Shown: positions 1 through 9,567, numbered from the stretch's first letter. The stretch: 64,000 bases of DNA from Staphylococcus lutrae (GCF_002101335.1 NZ_CP020773.1:1612001-1676000), one strand, 5' to 3'. Notes: generated by a model not told the origin, from the sequence alone. Numbers and translations are program-made.

Positions 1-11
1 AATTTTTGCAT
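1..11 (-). CDS. start of an unidentified gene running off the left edge
   Basis: Only the first codons of a minus-strand gene are present: ATG at 11-9 followed by codons for Q and K. An AGGAG ribosome binding site lies seven bases upstream (complement of about 19-23). The gene would follow the protease array in the same direction, so another secreted protein is possible, but no product can be named from three codons. Confidence 0.5.
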
Positions 12-165
12 ATGATCACTCCTTTAATAGATGTTATTTAATATATTAAAGGAATAACTTTAAAAATTTATGAAAAAATAAATATGTGTAATTACAAAGT
101 GACAAGAGATTATTGCATGGCACTTCGATGTGTAAGTTTATTTGCATTTAAATCATGACATGAAT

Positions 166-195
166 AAGAGGCTGGAGATGCGATGCCAACCTCTT
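166..195. terminator. hairpin downstream of the protease remnant
   Basis: Arms 166-175 and 186-195 can form a ten-pair stem with one mismatch around a 10-base loop. It lies just 3' of the truncated protease stub on the minus strand and may be the old terminator of that gene. There is no strong T-run. Confidence 0.4.
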
Positions 196-223
196 TGTGC
201 GTGAGTGACCTATGTACTGTTAA

Positions 224-289
224 TTATGAATTGTCGTTAATCCAGTTGGCGATTTCTTCTGTAAATGGGAGGACATCCCCTTTGTAATA
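224..289 (-). pseudogene. 3' stub of a fourth V8-like protease gene
   Basis: Reading the minus strand up to the TAA at 226-224 gives the protease C-terminus YYKGDVLPFTEEIANWINDNS, about 21 codons. The 47 bases at 230-276 are identical to the 3' end of the intact protease gene at 1463-2173. Homology stops abruptly at about 289, where an inverted repeat begins, so the rest of the gene is lost. This is a decayed member of the tandem protease array, probably left by unequal recombination between repeats. Confidence 0.85.
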
Positions 290-337
290 TAACGAACACT
301 TTTGACACGACGTTGTGTGGTGTCGAGTGTTCGTTAT
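289..337. repeat. long inverted repeat at the protease breakpoint
   Basis: Perfect 12-base arms (289-300 and 326-337) flank a 25-base spacer that contains a second nested pair, GACAC at 304-308 and GTGTC at 320-324. It sits exactly where homology to the protease genes ends. It could be a hairpin terminator or the scar of the rearrangement that truncated the gene. Confidence 0.65.
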
Positions 338-526
338 TTCGTGCGTTGTGATAAAAAGAGGAGGTTAAGAGCATCTGTTATAGATAAATGTGTATGCAAT
401 TGAACTAAGGAAAACAGGAAGACATGATGGATAGTTCAACTTGAGACGACATATTTTATCTTCTTCATATAATTGGTCATGGCAGGTATCAAAAGGTTTA
501 AAGCCAATTGGCTTAAGGACATCGGT

Positions 527-1246
527 TTAATTTGTGTTCTGATTAATCCAATTAGCAATTTCTTGGCTAATTGGAAGTACATTCGCTTGTCCGTTTGGTG
601 TTGCTGTAATAATGATACCAATGAGTTGATCGTTTTCTTGTAAAAAGACGCCAGATCCGGATTGTCCGCCTGTCGCTGGCATTGTTGTACGGAGAACGTT
701 ATGAGGGGTTTTCTCATAAAATTCAACCGTGCCTGTACTCAAGTATTGCTTATAGCCACTGAATTGGTACGGATAGCCATATGAATATATCTTTTTTCCT
801 TTAAGTTTATCTAATTCGTCGTCTGTCAATCCTTTTACTTCAGTTTTAATATTCTTAAGGTAGTATTTATAGGCGGACGACTTGTCATTATCGGTGCCTT
901 TGAGAATAGCAATGTCATATGTGGAATGAGGGATATAGGTACGGATATTCATGTAACCGAACGGTGTTTGTAGACCTGATTCACCTGGGTAAATCGTTCC
1001 AAACGATGAGGGGGAAGGACCAAGGCAATGTTTAACAGTCAGTGCGGCACTTGATGTGAGCAAAACAGATGAGCAATGTGTTCCTACTGATGGTTCGTAT
1101 TTGGCATTGTATTTACTTTTTGGATCTTTCGTTGTATCATCGACGACGGTTTGTTTGCCTGGATCACTCGTCGCATATGAAAGAGACTTTGAAGCGGGTA
1201 AACCAAGGATGACGAATAACAAAATCAAGAGTAATGTTTTTTTCAT
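527..1246 (-). CDS. secreted V8-like serine protease (S1B, trypsin fold), copy 1
   Basis: About 239 residues. An N-terminal signal peptide (MKKTLLLILLFVI, roughly 25-30 residues) is followed by a chymotrypsin-fold domain. The triad is visible: His in LTVKHC, Asp in TYDIAILKG, Ser in GGQSGSGVF near the C-terminus. The family includes staphylococcal V8 protease, Spl proteases and exfoliative toxins. The short length and lack of an N-terminal helical extension argue for a V8/Spl-type enzyme rather than a classical exfoliative toxin. P1 specificity cannot be read here. The ATG at 1246 is preferred because GAGG lies eight bases upstream; an upstream in-frame GTG overlaps that site. It is first-cousin to the two genes at 1463 and 2473 and was probably produced by tandem duplication. 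Confidence 0.9.
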   Translation of the reverse strand: MKKTLLLILLFVILGLPASKSLSYATSDPGKQTVVDDTTKDPKSKYNAKYEPSVGTHCSSVLLTSSAALTVKHCLGPSPSSFGTIYPGESGLQTPFGYMNIRTYIPHSTYDIAILKGTDNDKSSAYKYYLKNIKTEVKGLTDDELDKLKGKKIYSYGYPYQFSGYKQYLSTGTVEFYEKTPHNVLRTTMPATGGQSGSGVFLQENDQLIGIIITATPNGQANVLPISQEIANWINQNTN

Positions 1247-1404
1247 GGTAAGCACCTCGTATAAATGGGATTATATGAATGATATCGATAAAGTACAGCT
1301 AGACCCTCTAAAATCAAAACAAGCATTTGAGAGATTTACACAATCGTACATCAAGCGTTACAAGTATGAATCGTATAGAGTTCGCTCGTGATATTAGGAA
1401 GCGA

Positions 1405-1436
1405 CCGTAGATAAAGGTCAACGCCTTTATCTACGG
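1405..1436. terminator. perfect hairpin after protease copy 2
   Basis: A 13-bp perfect stem (1405-1417 with 1424-1436) around a six-base loop lies immediately downstream of the minus-strand protease that ends at 1463. A related but decayed sequence (CCTTTATCTACG at about 2428) lies after protease copy 3, so the duplication unit included the 3' flank. There is no strong U-tract. Confidence 0.6.
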
Positions 1437-1462
1437 TCCAGCAATGAACAACGTCAGGATTA

Positions 1463-2173
1463 CTAATTCGCATTGTCGTTAATCCAGTTGGCGATTTCTT
1501 CTGTAAATGGGAGGACATTTGCTTCGTCTTTTTGTGTCTTCCCTGTCATAATACCAATGAATTGACCACTTTTTAAGAAAACACCAGATCCCGATTGACC
1601 TTCGTAAGCAGGCAACGTCGTACTTAAGAGAGGAAGATATTGACTAAAATGAGTGATTTCACCATCACTGCGATATTGTTTAAACACCCCTTCCTTGTAA
1701 GGGTAGCCATAGGAATATACTGCTTTATTAACGAAACTGTTAAATGTCTCAGTTGTATAACCTGTCACTTTTGTTTTAAATTTTCCGATATAGTATTTGT
1801 AGAATTTATCTTGATCCCTATCAATCCCTTTAATGACTGCGATATCATATTTGGGATGTGGAATGTAGTATCGAATATTCATATACCCGAAAGGTGTCTG
1901 TAATCCTGACGCACCTGGATATATCGTACCGGCGGGAGACATAGATTTAGTTCCACCGCAATGTTGCGCAGTTATTGCAGCAGTTGATGAAATAAGAATC
2001 GCTGTACAAGTATGACCGGTACCAGATGTGTATTTGGCAGTGTATTTACTATGAGAATCTTTCACTGTGTCTGGAACAAGGACTTGTGTTCCCTTTTGAG
2101 CAAAAGTGGACTCGGTAGGTATAAGGAGAAAACAGGCTAGCGAAAGGAATATGATCCAGCATACTTTTTTCAT
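1463..2173 (-). CDS. secreted V8-like serine protease (S1B), copy 2
   Basis: 236 residues with a Sec signal peptide ending near STFAQ. Catalytic residues: His in ITAQHCGG, Asp in KYDIAVIKG, Ser in EGQSGSGVF. The overall arrangement matches the neighbouring copies, with a conserved PFGYMNIR block and the C-terminal EEIANWIND. Expected to be exported and to cleave host or surface proteins; the substrate is unknown. AAGGTGTGATAAC precedes the ATG as a ribosome binding site. The 3' end is identical over 47 bases to the stub at 224-289, which suggests gene conversion or recent duplication. Confidence 0.9.
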   Translation of the reverse strand: MKKVCWIIFLSLACFLLIPTESTFAQKGTQVLVPDTVKDSHSKYTAKYTSGTGHTCTAILISSTAAITAQHCGGTKSMSPAGTIYPGASGLQTPFGYMNIRYYIPHPKYDIAVIKGIDRDQDKFYKYYIGKFKTKVTGYTTETFNSFVNKAVYSYGYPYKEGVFKQYRSDGEITHFSQYLPLLSTTLPAYEGQSGSGVFLKSGQFIGIMTGKTQKDEANVLPFTEEIANWINDNAN

Positions 2174-2472
2174 GTTATCACACCTTTAATATGTTATATA
2201 TCGAATGTAAAGTGGAAGCGGACTTGCCTAAATCAAGCATCGTGCGCTGAGCGTGCATGTCACATATGGATGTGTCGAAAAGGCAATTTGGTGTCAGTAA
2301 TATCATTATTCTTGGATGAGTGTAACAGCACTGTGCCTAATCTTAAAGGTAACGACCACCATAACCTGTCATGTCTAGTTTAGTCGTACAATCGGCAAAC
2401 GACTGGGAATAAAGCTCAGCCCCTTTATCTACGCCATCAAGCACATCAAACAATGGACAACGTCAGGGCTAC

Positions 2473-3180
2473 CTACTTTGCGTTGTCATTAATCCATTTG
2501 GCAATTTCTTGTGTAAACGGAAGGACATTTCCTTTGTAATCTGATGTTCTTGTGATGATAATGCCGACAAACTGACCATTTTTTAAGAAGACACCAGACC
2601 CCGATTGCCCTTCAAAAGTTGGTAACGTCGTCCGAAGAAGGGGATCGTGTTGATAAAAATCAATGGTGCCATCACTGCGATATTGTTTATAACCACTATA
2701 CTTGTAAGGATAACCATAGGAGTAGGCTTCACGACCGACCATCCCGCTTAATTCTGAATCTGAGAAACCTGTTACAGTCGTCTTGAATTGTCTTATATAG
2801 TATTTGTAGGCGTTACTTTGGTCTCTATCGGTCCCTTTTAATAGAGCAATATCATATTTGGGGTTTGGAATGTACGTGCTAATATTCATATAACCAAAAG
2901 GGGTACTCAATCCGGACTCTCCTGGATAGATGGTGCCACCATATTTTGTGGTTTGTGATCCCCCGCAATGTTTAGCAGTGACGGCGACATTTGACGAAAT
3001 CAGAATGGCTGTACAATGCTGATGGGTCCCAGATTCGTATTTCGCCGTATATTTACTGTGAGAATCTTTCACTGTGTCTGACACGAGCGTCTGTGATCCT
3101 TTTTGAGCCCAAACAGAGTCGATAGGCATAAAGAGAACGGATAAAAGAGACAACCATAGCAGCAATCGGATTTTTTTCAT
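2473..3180 (-). CDS. secreted V8-like serine protease (S1B), copy 3
   Basis: 235 residues. The signal peptide ends near SVWAQ. The triad is visible as His in VTAKHCGG, Asp in KYDIALLKG and Ser in EGQSGSGVF. It is the first gene of the array in transcription order, with an AAGGAG site before ATG and an AT-rich promoter zone upstream. Each copy has its own start signals and a sizeable gap before the next, so the three may be separately transcribed. Assignment to the V8/Spl/exfoliative-toxin family is firm. Toxin activity is not implied. Confidence 0.9.
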   Translation of the reverse strand: MKKIRLLLWLSLLSVLFMPIDSVWAQKGSQTLVSDTVKDSHSKYTAKYESGTHQHCTAILISSNVAVTAKHCGGSQTTKYGGTIYPGESGLSTPFGYMNISTYIPNPKYDIALLKGTDRDQSNAYKYYIRQFKTTVTGFSDSELSGMVGREAYSYGYPYKYSGYKQYRSDGTIDFYQHDPLLRTTLPTFEGQSGSGVFLKNGQFVGIIITRTSDYKGNVLPFTQEIAKWINDNAK

Positions 3181-3529
3181 CTCACCACTCCTTATTTTAT
3201 TATATATTATATTTTAACATAATATTAATAATATGTATAATTTATGTAATAATGTTTTTGTGTAGTTTTGGATTTACATGATTTAAAGTTATAGAGGAAT
3301 AATCATATAATGAATGTCGATGTCATTTTTAGCGTAAGGGATTAAACACAAAATGATGGGGTTGAATCGTTAGTTTATGAGAAAAGTATCGTCTATGCTG
3401 TATGGAACGTGATATGAGAAAGGTGGTTTTACAGTACCACCGATTAGGATTTGAATATGTTTACCTTGAAAAATTGTGGAAAAAGAGTAAAATGAATAAA
3501 GCTAAAAAATTGAGAGGTGAGACGTCGAG
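3181..3529. other. AT-rich intergenic region between divergent genes
   Basis: This should hold the minus-strand promoter of the protease array and the plus-strand promoter of the DUF1450 gene. It is very AT-rich close to the protease start. No operator or RNA structure was recognised. Confidence 0.4.
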
Positions 3530-3871
3530 GTGAAAAATAAATTTTTGGTTTGCGATGATTGCCAAGCAGTGAATCTTAAAACATTGACCCAAAAACTGAA
3601 AAAGCTTGACCCAGATGCGGAGATTGAAGTGGGTTGTCAATCATATTGTGGACCAGGTCGGCGTAAAACATTTGCGTTTGTCAATAATCGTCCGTTGGCT
3701 GCAACAACAGAAGAAGAATTGATGGAGAAAGTTCAAAAGCAACTTCAAAAACCACGTGATCCTGAAGAGGAAGAGCGCTTGAGAAAGCGTAACGAAGAGC
3801 GAAAACGTCGGAAAGAAGAACAAGATCGTAAATTAAAAGAAAAATTGGAGAATCGTAAAGGTAAAGGATAA
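3530..3871 (+). CDS. DUF1450 family protein with charged C-terminal tail
   Basis: 113 residues from a GTG start. The N-terminal ~70 residues match the DUF1450 (YuzB-like) family, a thioredoxin-like ferredoxin fold, with cysteines in VCDDC and GCQSYC that could bind a metal or cluster. From about residue 76 to the end it is an almost uninterrupted Lys/Arg/Glu helix, probably a coiled coil or disordered tail. Family function is unknown. The gene stands alone and is followed by its own terminator. Confidence 0.75.
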   Translation: MKNKFLVCDDCQAVNLKTLTQKLKKLDPDAEIEVGCQSYCGPGRRKTFAFVNNRPLAATTEEELMEKVQKQLQKPRDPEEEERLRKRNEERKRRKEEQDRKLKEKLENRKGKG

Positions 3872-3906
3872 GTTGATTTTCTTGTTGATAGATGCATATT
3901 AGGGGA

Positions 3907-3938
3907 GACGCCTGTCATTGTTGAGAGGTGTCTTTTTT
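3907..3938 (+). terminator. rho-independent terminator after the DUF1450 gene
   Basis: Stem GACGCCT/AGGTGTC (one G-U pair) is followed by six Ts, 36 bases after the stop codon. Confidence 0.75.
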
Positions 3939-4094
3939 GAGTGCGTCATGTTCAATATACGCATAGCGCGACGTAAAGACATGTTTTTAACGATAAGAAG
4001 AGAAGGAGGTGGAAAGCTGTTTCACCGCTTTTTCAGTGCGTGTTTGTGGTATAATAGAATGTATTCTATAAAGCAATAAGGAGCGAAATGTGAA

Positions 4095-4574
4095 ATGTAT
4101 GAAGTAAGAATTGCCACACCAGAAGATGTACATGGTATCCGCAATGTGGCAACAAAAGCGTGGTACAATACGTATTTAAATATATATGCAGCTTCTACAG
4201 TGAATGAACTACTTGCGGCTTCATATAACGAGGCGCATTTGCTTAAAAGATTGGAAGACCAATTATTCATGGTCGCAATCGAAGACGGAGAAGTCGTCGG
4301 TTTTGCGAATTTTATTCAAGGAAGCGAACTGTATTTGTCTGCACATTATGTACGTCCGCATTCCCAAAATAGGGGGTACGGTCGTTTACTGTTAGAAAAA
4401 GGGTTAGACCATGTCGGAGGGGCGTACGATGCCGTTTATCTTGAAGTGGACACGCAGAACGAGAAAGCGGTTGAATTTTACGAACAGGAAGGTTTTGAAG
4501 TCGTTCGTACTTATGCCCATATGATGTACGGTGAAACAATGCATTTAGCATTAATGAAGAAAACATTACATTAA
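4095..4574 (+). CDS. GNAT family N-acetyltransferase
   Basis: 159 residues. The GNAT fold is recognisable: an N-terminal segment (VRIATPEDVHGIRNVATKAW), then the acetyl-CoA binding motif A region HYVRPHSQNRGYGRLLLE (R/Q-x-x-G-x-G/A) near residues 83-100, and the motif B-like stretch LEVDTQNEKAVEFYEQEGF. It transfers an acetyl group from acetyl-CoA to an unknown amine. The ATG has an AAGGAG site. It sits just upstream of the HD-domain gene with a 22-base gap and is probably co-transcribed. Confidence 0.85.
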   Translation: MYEVRIATPEDVHGIRNVATKAWYNTYLNIYAASTVNELLAASYNEAHLLKRLEDQLFMVAIEDGEVVGFANFIQGSELYLSAHYVRPHSQNRGYGRLLLEKGLDHVGGAYDAVYLEVDTQNEKAVEFYEQEGFEVVRTYAHMMYGETMHLALMKKTLH

Positions 4575-4596
4575 ATGATGGCAAGGAGGGGTTTGA

Positions 4597-5895
4597 TTGA
4601 CAGAAACAGCGTATGTTGTACGTAAGTTGTCGGAAGAAAAGGTGTTTAAGGATCCGATTCATCGTTATATCCACGTTCAAGATCAACTGATTTGGGACTT
4701 AATTAAAACAAAAGAATTCCAACGTTTGCGTCGGATTAAACAACTGGGCACACTGAATTTAGCTTTTCATACTGCTGAGCATAGTCGGTTTGGACATTCC
4801 TTAGGTGTTTATGAAATTGTACGCCGTATTATAGATGAAACGTTTAAAGAACGCCAAGAATGGGATAATGCAGATCGCCCACTTGCGATGTGTGCCGCGT
4901 TATTACATGATTTAGGACATGGCCCATTTTCACATAGTTTCGAAAAAATTTTCAACACGGATCATGAAGCTTATACGCAAGCCATTATTATGGGAGATAC
5001 AGAAGTGAATGCGGTGTTACGCCGCGTGAGTGAGACATTTCCAGGTGAGGTCGCAGAAGTTATCAACAAGACGCATCGGAATCAACTGGTGGTGTCGATG
5101 ATTTCATCCCAAATTGATGCGGATCGAATGGATTATTTGCAGCGAGATGCTTATTTTACAGGGGTATCATACGGTACTTTTGATATGGAACGCATTTTGA
5201 GATTGATGCGCCCTTCAGAGAAAGAAGTGTTGATTAAAGAAAGTGGCATGCATGCGGTAGAAAACTTTATAATGAGTCGTTATCAAATGTATTGGCAAAT
5301 TTATTTTCATCCTGTCAGTCGAAGTGGTGAGGTGGTCCTCAATCATTGTTTTAAACGTGCAAAACATTTGTACGAACAAGGATATGCCTTTAATATCGCA
5401 CCACGAGATTTTGTGCCATTTTTTGAGAATCGTGCAACAGTGGAAGAATATGTCAGATTAGATGAAGCGGATGTCGTTTATTATTTGAAACGTTGGACTG
5501 AGGAAGCAGACCCGATTCTTAGTGATTTGGCGCGTCGTTTCATTCATCGTGATTTATTTAAGTTTTTACCGTTTGACGGTTCAATCATAACGATTACAGA
5601 GCTGTGTGATTTGTTTGAGCAAGCGGGAATTGATCCTGATTATTATTTTGTGAGCGATTCGTTTTCTGACTTGCCGTACGATTATGATCGCCCGGGTTCC
5701 AATAGACAGCCGATTCATTTGTTACAACACAATGGCAACATACGTGAAATTAGTAGTCAGTCCTTGATTATTTCAAGCATTACAGGAATTAAACGAAAAG
5801 ACTATAAGTTATATTATCCAAAAGAGTTAATCATGGGTATTGAAGATATAGAGATTAAAACAAAAATTATTAACTTATTAAACGAGCTGAATTAA
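4597..5895 (+). CDS. HD-domain phosphohydrolase (YwfO-like)
   Basis: 432 residues, TTG start preceded by AAGGAGGG. The HD metal-binding motif is clear: H in RFGHSLG, then LLHDLGHGPFSHSFE, and a later D in SSQIDADRMDYL. This pattern is shared with YwfO-type and dGTPase-like HD hydrolases. It probably hydrolyses a nucleotide or phosphoester in the cytoplasm; the substrate is not evident. Length is normal for the family. Confidence 0.85.
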   Translation: MTETAYVVRKLSEEKVFKDPIHRYIHVQDQLIWDLIKTKEFQRLRRIKQLGTLNLAFHTAEHSRFGHSLGVYEIVRRIIDETFKERQEWDNADRPLAMCAALLHDLGHGPFSHSFEKIFNTDHEAYTQAIIMGDTEVNAVLRRVSETFPGEVAEVINKTHRNQLVVSMISSQIDADRMDYLQRDAYFTGVSYGTFDMERILRLMRPSEKEVLIKESGMHAVENFIMSRYQMYWQIYFHPVSRSGEVVLNHCFKRAKHLYEQGYAFNIAPRDFVPFFENRATVEEYVRLDEADVVYYLKRWTEEADPILSDLARRFIHRDLFKFLPFDGSIITITELCDLFEQAGIDPDYYFVSDSFSDLPYDYDRPGSNRQPIHLLQHNGNIREISSQSLIISSITGIKRKDYKLYYPKELIMGIEDIEIKTKIINLLNELN

Positions 5896-5986
5896 TATCG
5901 GTTGATATCAAAATGTGGTGACAAGTATCATCTATATTTTACAATCATGGAGATGATGCAGATCGAAATTGAGGAGGGTTAGCGAT

Positions 5987-6496
5987 ATGGCTGAGAAAAA
6001 AGGATTTAATTTTAATATTATCAAAAACGATCCATTAGATGGTCATAAAGGGACGAACATCGGTGCGATTAGTCTCGATAATATTGCCCCGGTCTTTATC
6101 GATATTGAGGCACAGGAGGCTTTTATTGATATTGGTGCAATGCATGCACGTGCAGCAGTGGAACGCGGTGTCAAATGGATTACTGATAAAGCCGTAGTTG
6201 ATGTAGAAGGGGCTAAGGCATATTGGTTATGTTGGGTGACGACAGAGCGAGGCGAACAAGGACCGTATTATGCGGGAGTGACCGCTGCTTATTTATTAGT
6301 GAATAAACGTATTCGCCGTGGGTATAAAAGTATGCCAGAACATGTGAATATGATGGATAAATCAATGAAACACAACATTATTGTTGATCAAATTGGTCCA
6401 GAAAACCGTCAAATCTTAGCTGATTTTCTTAAGACGCATGACGAAGCGATGTGGGCGAATTCATCAGCGACGTTACATCAAGCCTTTGCTGAATAG
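5987..6496 (+). CDS. YwhD family protein
   Basis: 169 residues from the ATG at 5987, which has GAGGAGGG at a good distance; an upstream in-frame start has no such site. The sequence (FNIIKNDPLDGHKGTNIGAI at the N-terminus, long conserved acidic and aromatic core) matches the YwhD family of Bacillales, whose function is not known. It lies between the HD hydrolase and argS, a grouping common in staphylococci. Confidence 0.8.
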   Translation: MAEKKGFNFNIIKNDPLDGHKGTNIGAISLDNIAPVFIDIEAQEAFIDIGAMHARAAVERGVKWITDKAVVDVEGAKAYWLCWVTTERGEQGPYYAGVTAAYLLVNKRIRRGYKSMPEHVNMMDKSMKHNIIVDQIGPENRQILADFLKTHDEAMWANSSATLHQAFAE

Positions 6497-6558
6497 ATGC
6501 GATATGATTGGTAAAGGGTTTTTGTTAAACATAGAAGGCTGTAACATACATCCCGCTT

Positions 6559-6613
6559 AAGGTGACTTGATTTCTAAACGACGGATTAACGCCGTGTTAG
6601 AAAAAGTCACCTT
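6559..6613. repeat. long hairpin between ywhD-like gene and DUF1934 gene
   Basis: Arms AAGGTGACTT (6559-6568) and AAGTCACCTT (6604-6613) are complementary and are extended inwards by TTTCTAA/TTAGAAA. There is no T-run, so it may be an RNA structure or a processing site rather than a simple terminator. Confidence 0.55.
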
Positions 6614-6730
6614 CTACGTTTGCGCATAGAAATATAAGGCTGCATGATAATATGAAATTTGATACGTAATCGCCTTTCAATCTATGATATAATGGCAATT
6701 ATTATTTAAACGAAATTCAAACGAAATAAG

Positions 6731-7153
6731 GTGAAAACGCAGGTGGAACATAATGTGACAATCGAAGTGGAACAAGTGGTGAAGCGAGAGGGTCAAAAAG
6801 AGTGCTTTTCATATCAAACGATGGGACAATGGTTGAAAAAAGAATCGGCGTGGATTCGTTATCAAGAACAAATTGAATCGGCTACTGTAGATGTCACTTT
6901 AAAAGTATTGGAAGGGAGTGTAAAGCTCATTCGAAACGGCGACATTAGGATGAACTTGCACTTTGTTGAAGGCCAAGAAACGACAACTTTTTATGAATTG
7001 CCATATGGTAAAATGTTACTGACAGTACAGACGTTAGGTATGAATCATTTTGTGTCTGAAAGCGGAGGAAGATTGAAAATTCATTACGTGTTATTTCAAG
7101 ATGATGAAAAAGTGGGTACATATCAATACGAGATTAAATATAAGGAGCGATAA
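6731..7153 (+). CDS. DUF1934 family protein (YwiB-like, lipocalin-like barrel)
   Basis: 140 residues, mostly alternating beta-strand pattern, matching the YwiB/DUF1934 family of small calycin-like barrels found next to argS in Firmicutes. GTG start at 6731; a second GTG at 6743 is also possible. The stop codon lies one base before the argS start, so the two are co-translated. Function is unknown. Confidence 0.75.
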   Translation: MKTQVEHNVTIEVEQVVKREGQKECFSYQTMGQWLKKESAWIRYQEQIESATVDVTLKVLEGSVKLIRNGDIRMNLHFVEGQETTTFYELPYGKMLLTVQTLGMNHFVSESGGRLKIHYVLFQDDEKVGTYQYEIKYKER

Positions 7154-7154
7154 A

Positions 7155-8813
7155 ATGAATATCATTGATCAAGTTAAATACACTTTGATTGAAGAAATAA
7201 AAAAGAGTATTCAACAGGCACAGCTTGTGGATACGATACCAGAAATTAAAATAGAAACACCTAAAGATACAAAAAATGGCGATTATGCTACGAATATTGC
7301 GATGGTTTTAACGAAACAAGCGAAGCGTAACCCAAGAGAGATTGCGCAAAGTATTGTGGATCATTTAGATACGGCAACGGCACGTGTTCAATCGATCGAT
7401 ATTGCAGGGCCTGGATTTATTAACTTTTATTTAGACCCAAGTTATCTCAACGGAGTGATTGATCAGGCTTTAACAGAAGATACGCAATTTGGTCGTGTGG
7501 CACAGTCTAAAAACAAAAAAATATTGGTAGAGTACGTATCAGCCAATCCAACAGGTGATTTACATATTGGTCATGCGCGTAACGCTGCGGTTGGTGACAC
7601 ATTATGTAATATTTTAGATGCAGCCGGGTATGACGTCACTCGTGAATACTATATTAATGACGCGGGTAATCAAATTACGAATTTAGCGTATTCTATAGAA
7701 GCGCGCTATTTAGAACATTTAGGACATGAAGCGAAGATGCCGGAAGATGGCTATCACGGTCAAGATATTAAAGAGATTGGGGCGAATTTAGCTGAAGCGC
7801 AACCAGATTTAATGCATTTGCCGGATGAAGCACGTTTAAAAACATTTAGAGAATTAGGCGTCGCTTATGAAATGACTAAGTTAAAACAGGATCTTGCAGA
7901 CTTCAATATTCACTTTGATCATTGGTTTAGTGAAAGTACCTTGTATGAAAATCATGAAATCCAAGCAGTTTTAGAGAAAATGACGGAAAATGGTTACGTT
8001 TATGAGAAAGATGATGCGACGTGGTTGCGAACAACGGATTTTAAAGATGATAAGGATCGTGTGTTGATTAAAAAAGACGGGACGTATACGTATTTCTTAC
8101 CAGATATTGCATACCACTATGATAAATTCCAACGTGGCAATGATCAATTAATTAACTTATTTGGCGCAGATCACCATGGCTATATCAATCGTCTGAAAGC
8201 AGCGGTTGAAACATTTGGCGTTGATAGTGACCGTTTAGAAGTACAAATCATGCAAATGGTACGTTTAATGCACAATGGTGAAGAAGTGAAAATGAGCAAA
8301 CGGACAGGTAATGCGATTACTTTACGAGAAATTATGGATGAAGTCGGTCGAGATGCGGCACGTTACTTTTTAACGATGCGCAGTGCGGACACGCATTTTG
8401 ATTTTGATATGGCCCTTGCAAAAGAACAATCGCAAGACAATCCGGTATATTATGCACAATATGCACACGCACGTATTTGTTCGATTTTGCGCCAAGCCGA
8501 AGCACAAGGGTATCAGGTTGTAAAAGGCGCAGCATACCAAACGATTACGAATGAGAAAGCTATTGAGCTGTTAAAAAAATTAGCTGAATTTGAACCTATG
8601 ATTGAAGGGGCGGCTGAAGCGAGAGCACCGCATCGTGTGACGAATTATATTCAAGATTTAGCAGCACATTTCCATAAATTTTACAATGCGGAAAAAGTTT
8701 TAACAGAGGATCAAGAGAAGACACGCGCACATTTAGCATTGATTGATGCTGTACGAATTACAATGCGCAACGCGTTACAATTAGTTGGCGTTTCTGCACC
8801 AGAACAAATGTAA
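7155..8813 (+). CDS. argS: arginyl-tRNA synthetase
   Basis: 552 residues, class I aminoacyl-tRNA synthetase that charges tRNA-Arg in the cytoplasm. Order of domains: N-terminal additional domain (residues 1-100), Rossmann core with the HIGH-type motif HIGHARNA after SANPTGDL, the KMSKR loop (VKMSKRTGN near residue 380), and a C-terminal anticodon-binding helical domain (DALR type) ending [16 protein letters not shown]. The ATG at 7155 is chosen because AAGGAG precedes it and the extra upstream codons overlap the previous gene. Length is standard. Confidence 0.97.
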   Translation: MNIIDQVKYTLIEEIKKSIQQAQLVDTIPEIKIETPKDTKNGDYATNIAMVLTKQAKRNPREIAQSIVDHLDTATARVQSIDIAGPGFINFYLDPSYLNGVIDQALTEDTQFGRVAQSKNKKILVEYVSANPTGDLHIGHARNAAVGDTLCNILDAAGYDVTREYYINDAGNQITNLAYSIEARYLEHLGHEAKMPEDGYHGQDIKEIGANLAEAQPDLMHLPDEARLKTFRELGVAYEMTKLKQDLADFNIHFDHWFSESTLYENHEIQAVLEKMTENGYVYEKDDATWLRTTDFKDDKDRVLIKKDGTYTYFLPDIAYHYDKFQRGNDQLINLFGADHHGYINRLKAAVETFGVDSDRLEVQIMQMVRLMHNGEEVKMSKRTGNAITLREIMDEVGRDAARYFLTMRSADTHFDFDMALAKEQSQDNPVYYAQYAHARICSILRQAEAQGYQVVKGAAYQTITNEKAIELLKKLAEFEPMIEGAAEARAPHRVTNYIQDLAAHFHKFYNAEKVLTEDQEKTRAHLALIDAVRITMRNALQLVGVSAPEQM

Positions 8814-8816
8814 TGA

Positions 8817-8856
8817 AAAAGGCAACCTCAGTTCAAAAACACTGAAGTTGCCTTTT
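8817..8856. terminator. bidirectional terminator between argS and tatC
   Basis: Inverted repeat AAAAGGCAACCTCAGT (8817-8832) and ACTGAAGTTGCCTTTT (8841-8856) with A-tract and T-tract on either side. It can end transcripts from both converging operons and overlaps the tatC stop. Confidence 0.85.
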
Positions 8857-9567
8857 ATATTGATTGATCATAAGGCTTCGTAAATCGAAGGATGAACATA
8901 CTCAGTTCAAATAATAAAATCAAAGGCAATGCCAATAAGATATTTAACATCAAGTCAGGAGGGGCAATCAAACTGGCCAATACAAAACAGCTGAAGTAAA
9001 CATACTTGCGGTAAGGTCGTAACATGACTGCATCAATGAGTTCGAATTTAGCCAAGCCTATAAATAAAACTGGCAATTGAAAAATGATACCGAAACACAA
9101 GAGCCAACGCAGTAGTTCAGTCAAGTATTGTTTGAAACCAATAACTGGCTCAATCGACATCAACTTTGACAAGTTGAATGAAAACTGAACGATGAGCGGG
9201 AAAATGAGCCAGTATGCAAGTGCAATTCCTATAAGAAAAAGTAAAAATGAAATCAGACTATATCGATAAATAAATTGACGTTCCACACCTTTAAGTCCTG
9301 GTGCGATAAATGCCCACAATTGATAAAATAGCACGGGAGACGTGATACAGAATGTACAAAATAAAATAATCATGATGTATATCTGTATCATTTCAGTAAA
9401 ACTAAAGGCGTGTAAGGGAACACCTTTTTGCGCTACAGCTTGAATGAATAGGGACATCCACCAATGTGATGACATATAGACAACAATGAGTGTGACGATA
9501 AATGTTCCACCAACTTTGATGAGCCGTGTGTTCAGCTCGTTAAAATGATGGGCTAATGATAATTCAT
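8855..9567 (-). CDS. tatC: TatC twin-arginine translocase subunit with an apparent frameshift at its start
   Basis: The long open frame (206 residues from ATG 9475) is TatC: six-TM receptor for twin-arginine signal peptides, with the conserved [13 protein letters not shown] loop and several membrane segments. Family members begin with a cytoplasmic helix of the type HLEELR before TM1. That segment is encoded here upstream as [19 protein letters not shown], in frame with the rest, but the frame has no ATG, GTG or TTG there. The natural start, an ATG at 9567-9565 overlapping the tatA stop as ATGA, is out of frame by one base. Either a one-base deletion has damaged tatC, an unusual start such as CTG at 9535 is used, or the base is a sequencing error. 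Starting at 9475 would remove TM1. Confidence 0.75.

Noticed and set aside
1056..1391. 111-codon plus-strand frame over protease copy 1 and its upstream gap
   Set aside because: Antisense shadow of the protease gene.
527..3180. Calling the proteases exfoliative toxins
   Set aside because: They share the S1B fold and triad but are shorter and lack the N-terminal extension of known exfoliative toxins; there is no direct evidence of desmoglein cleavage.
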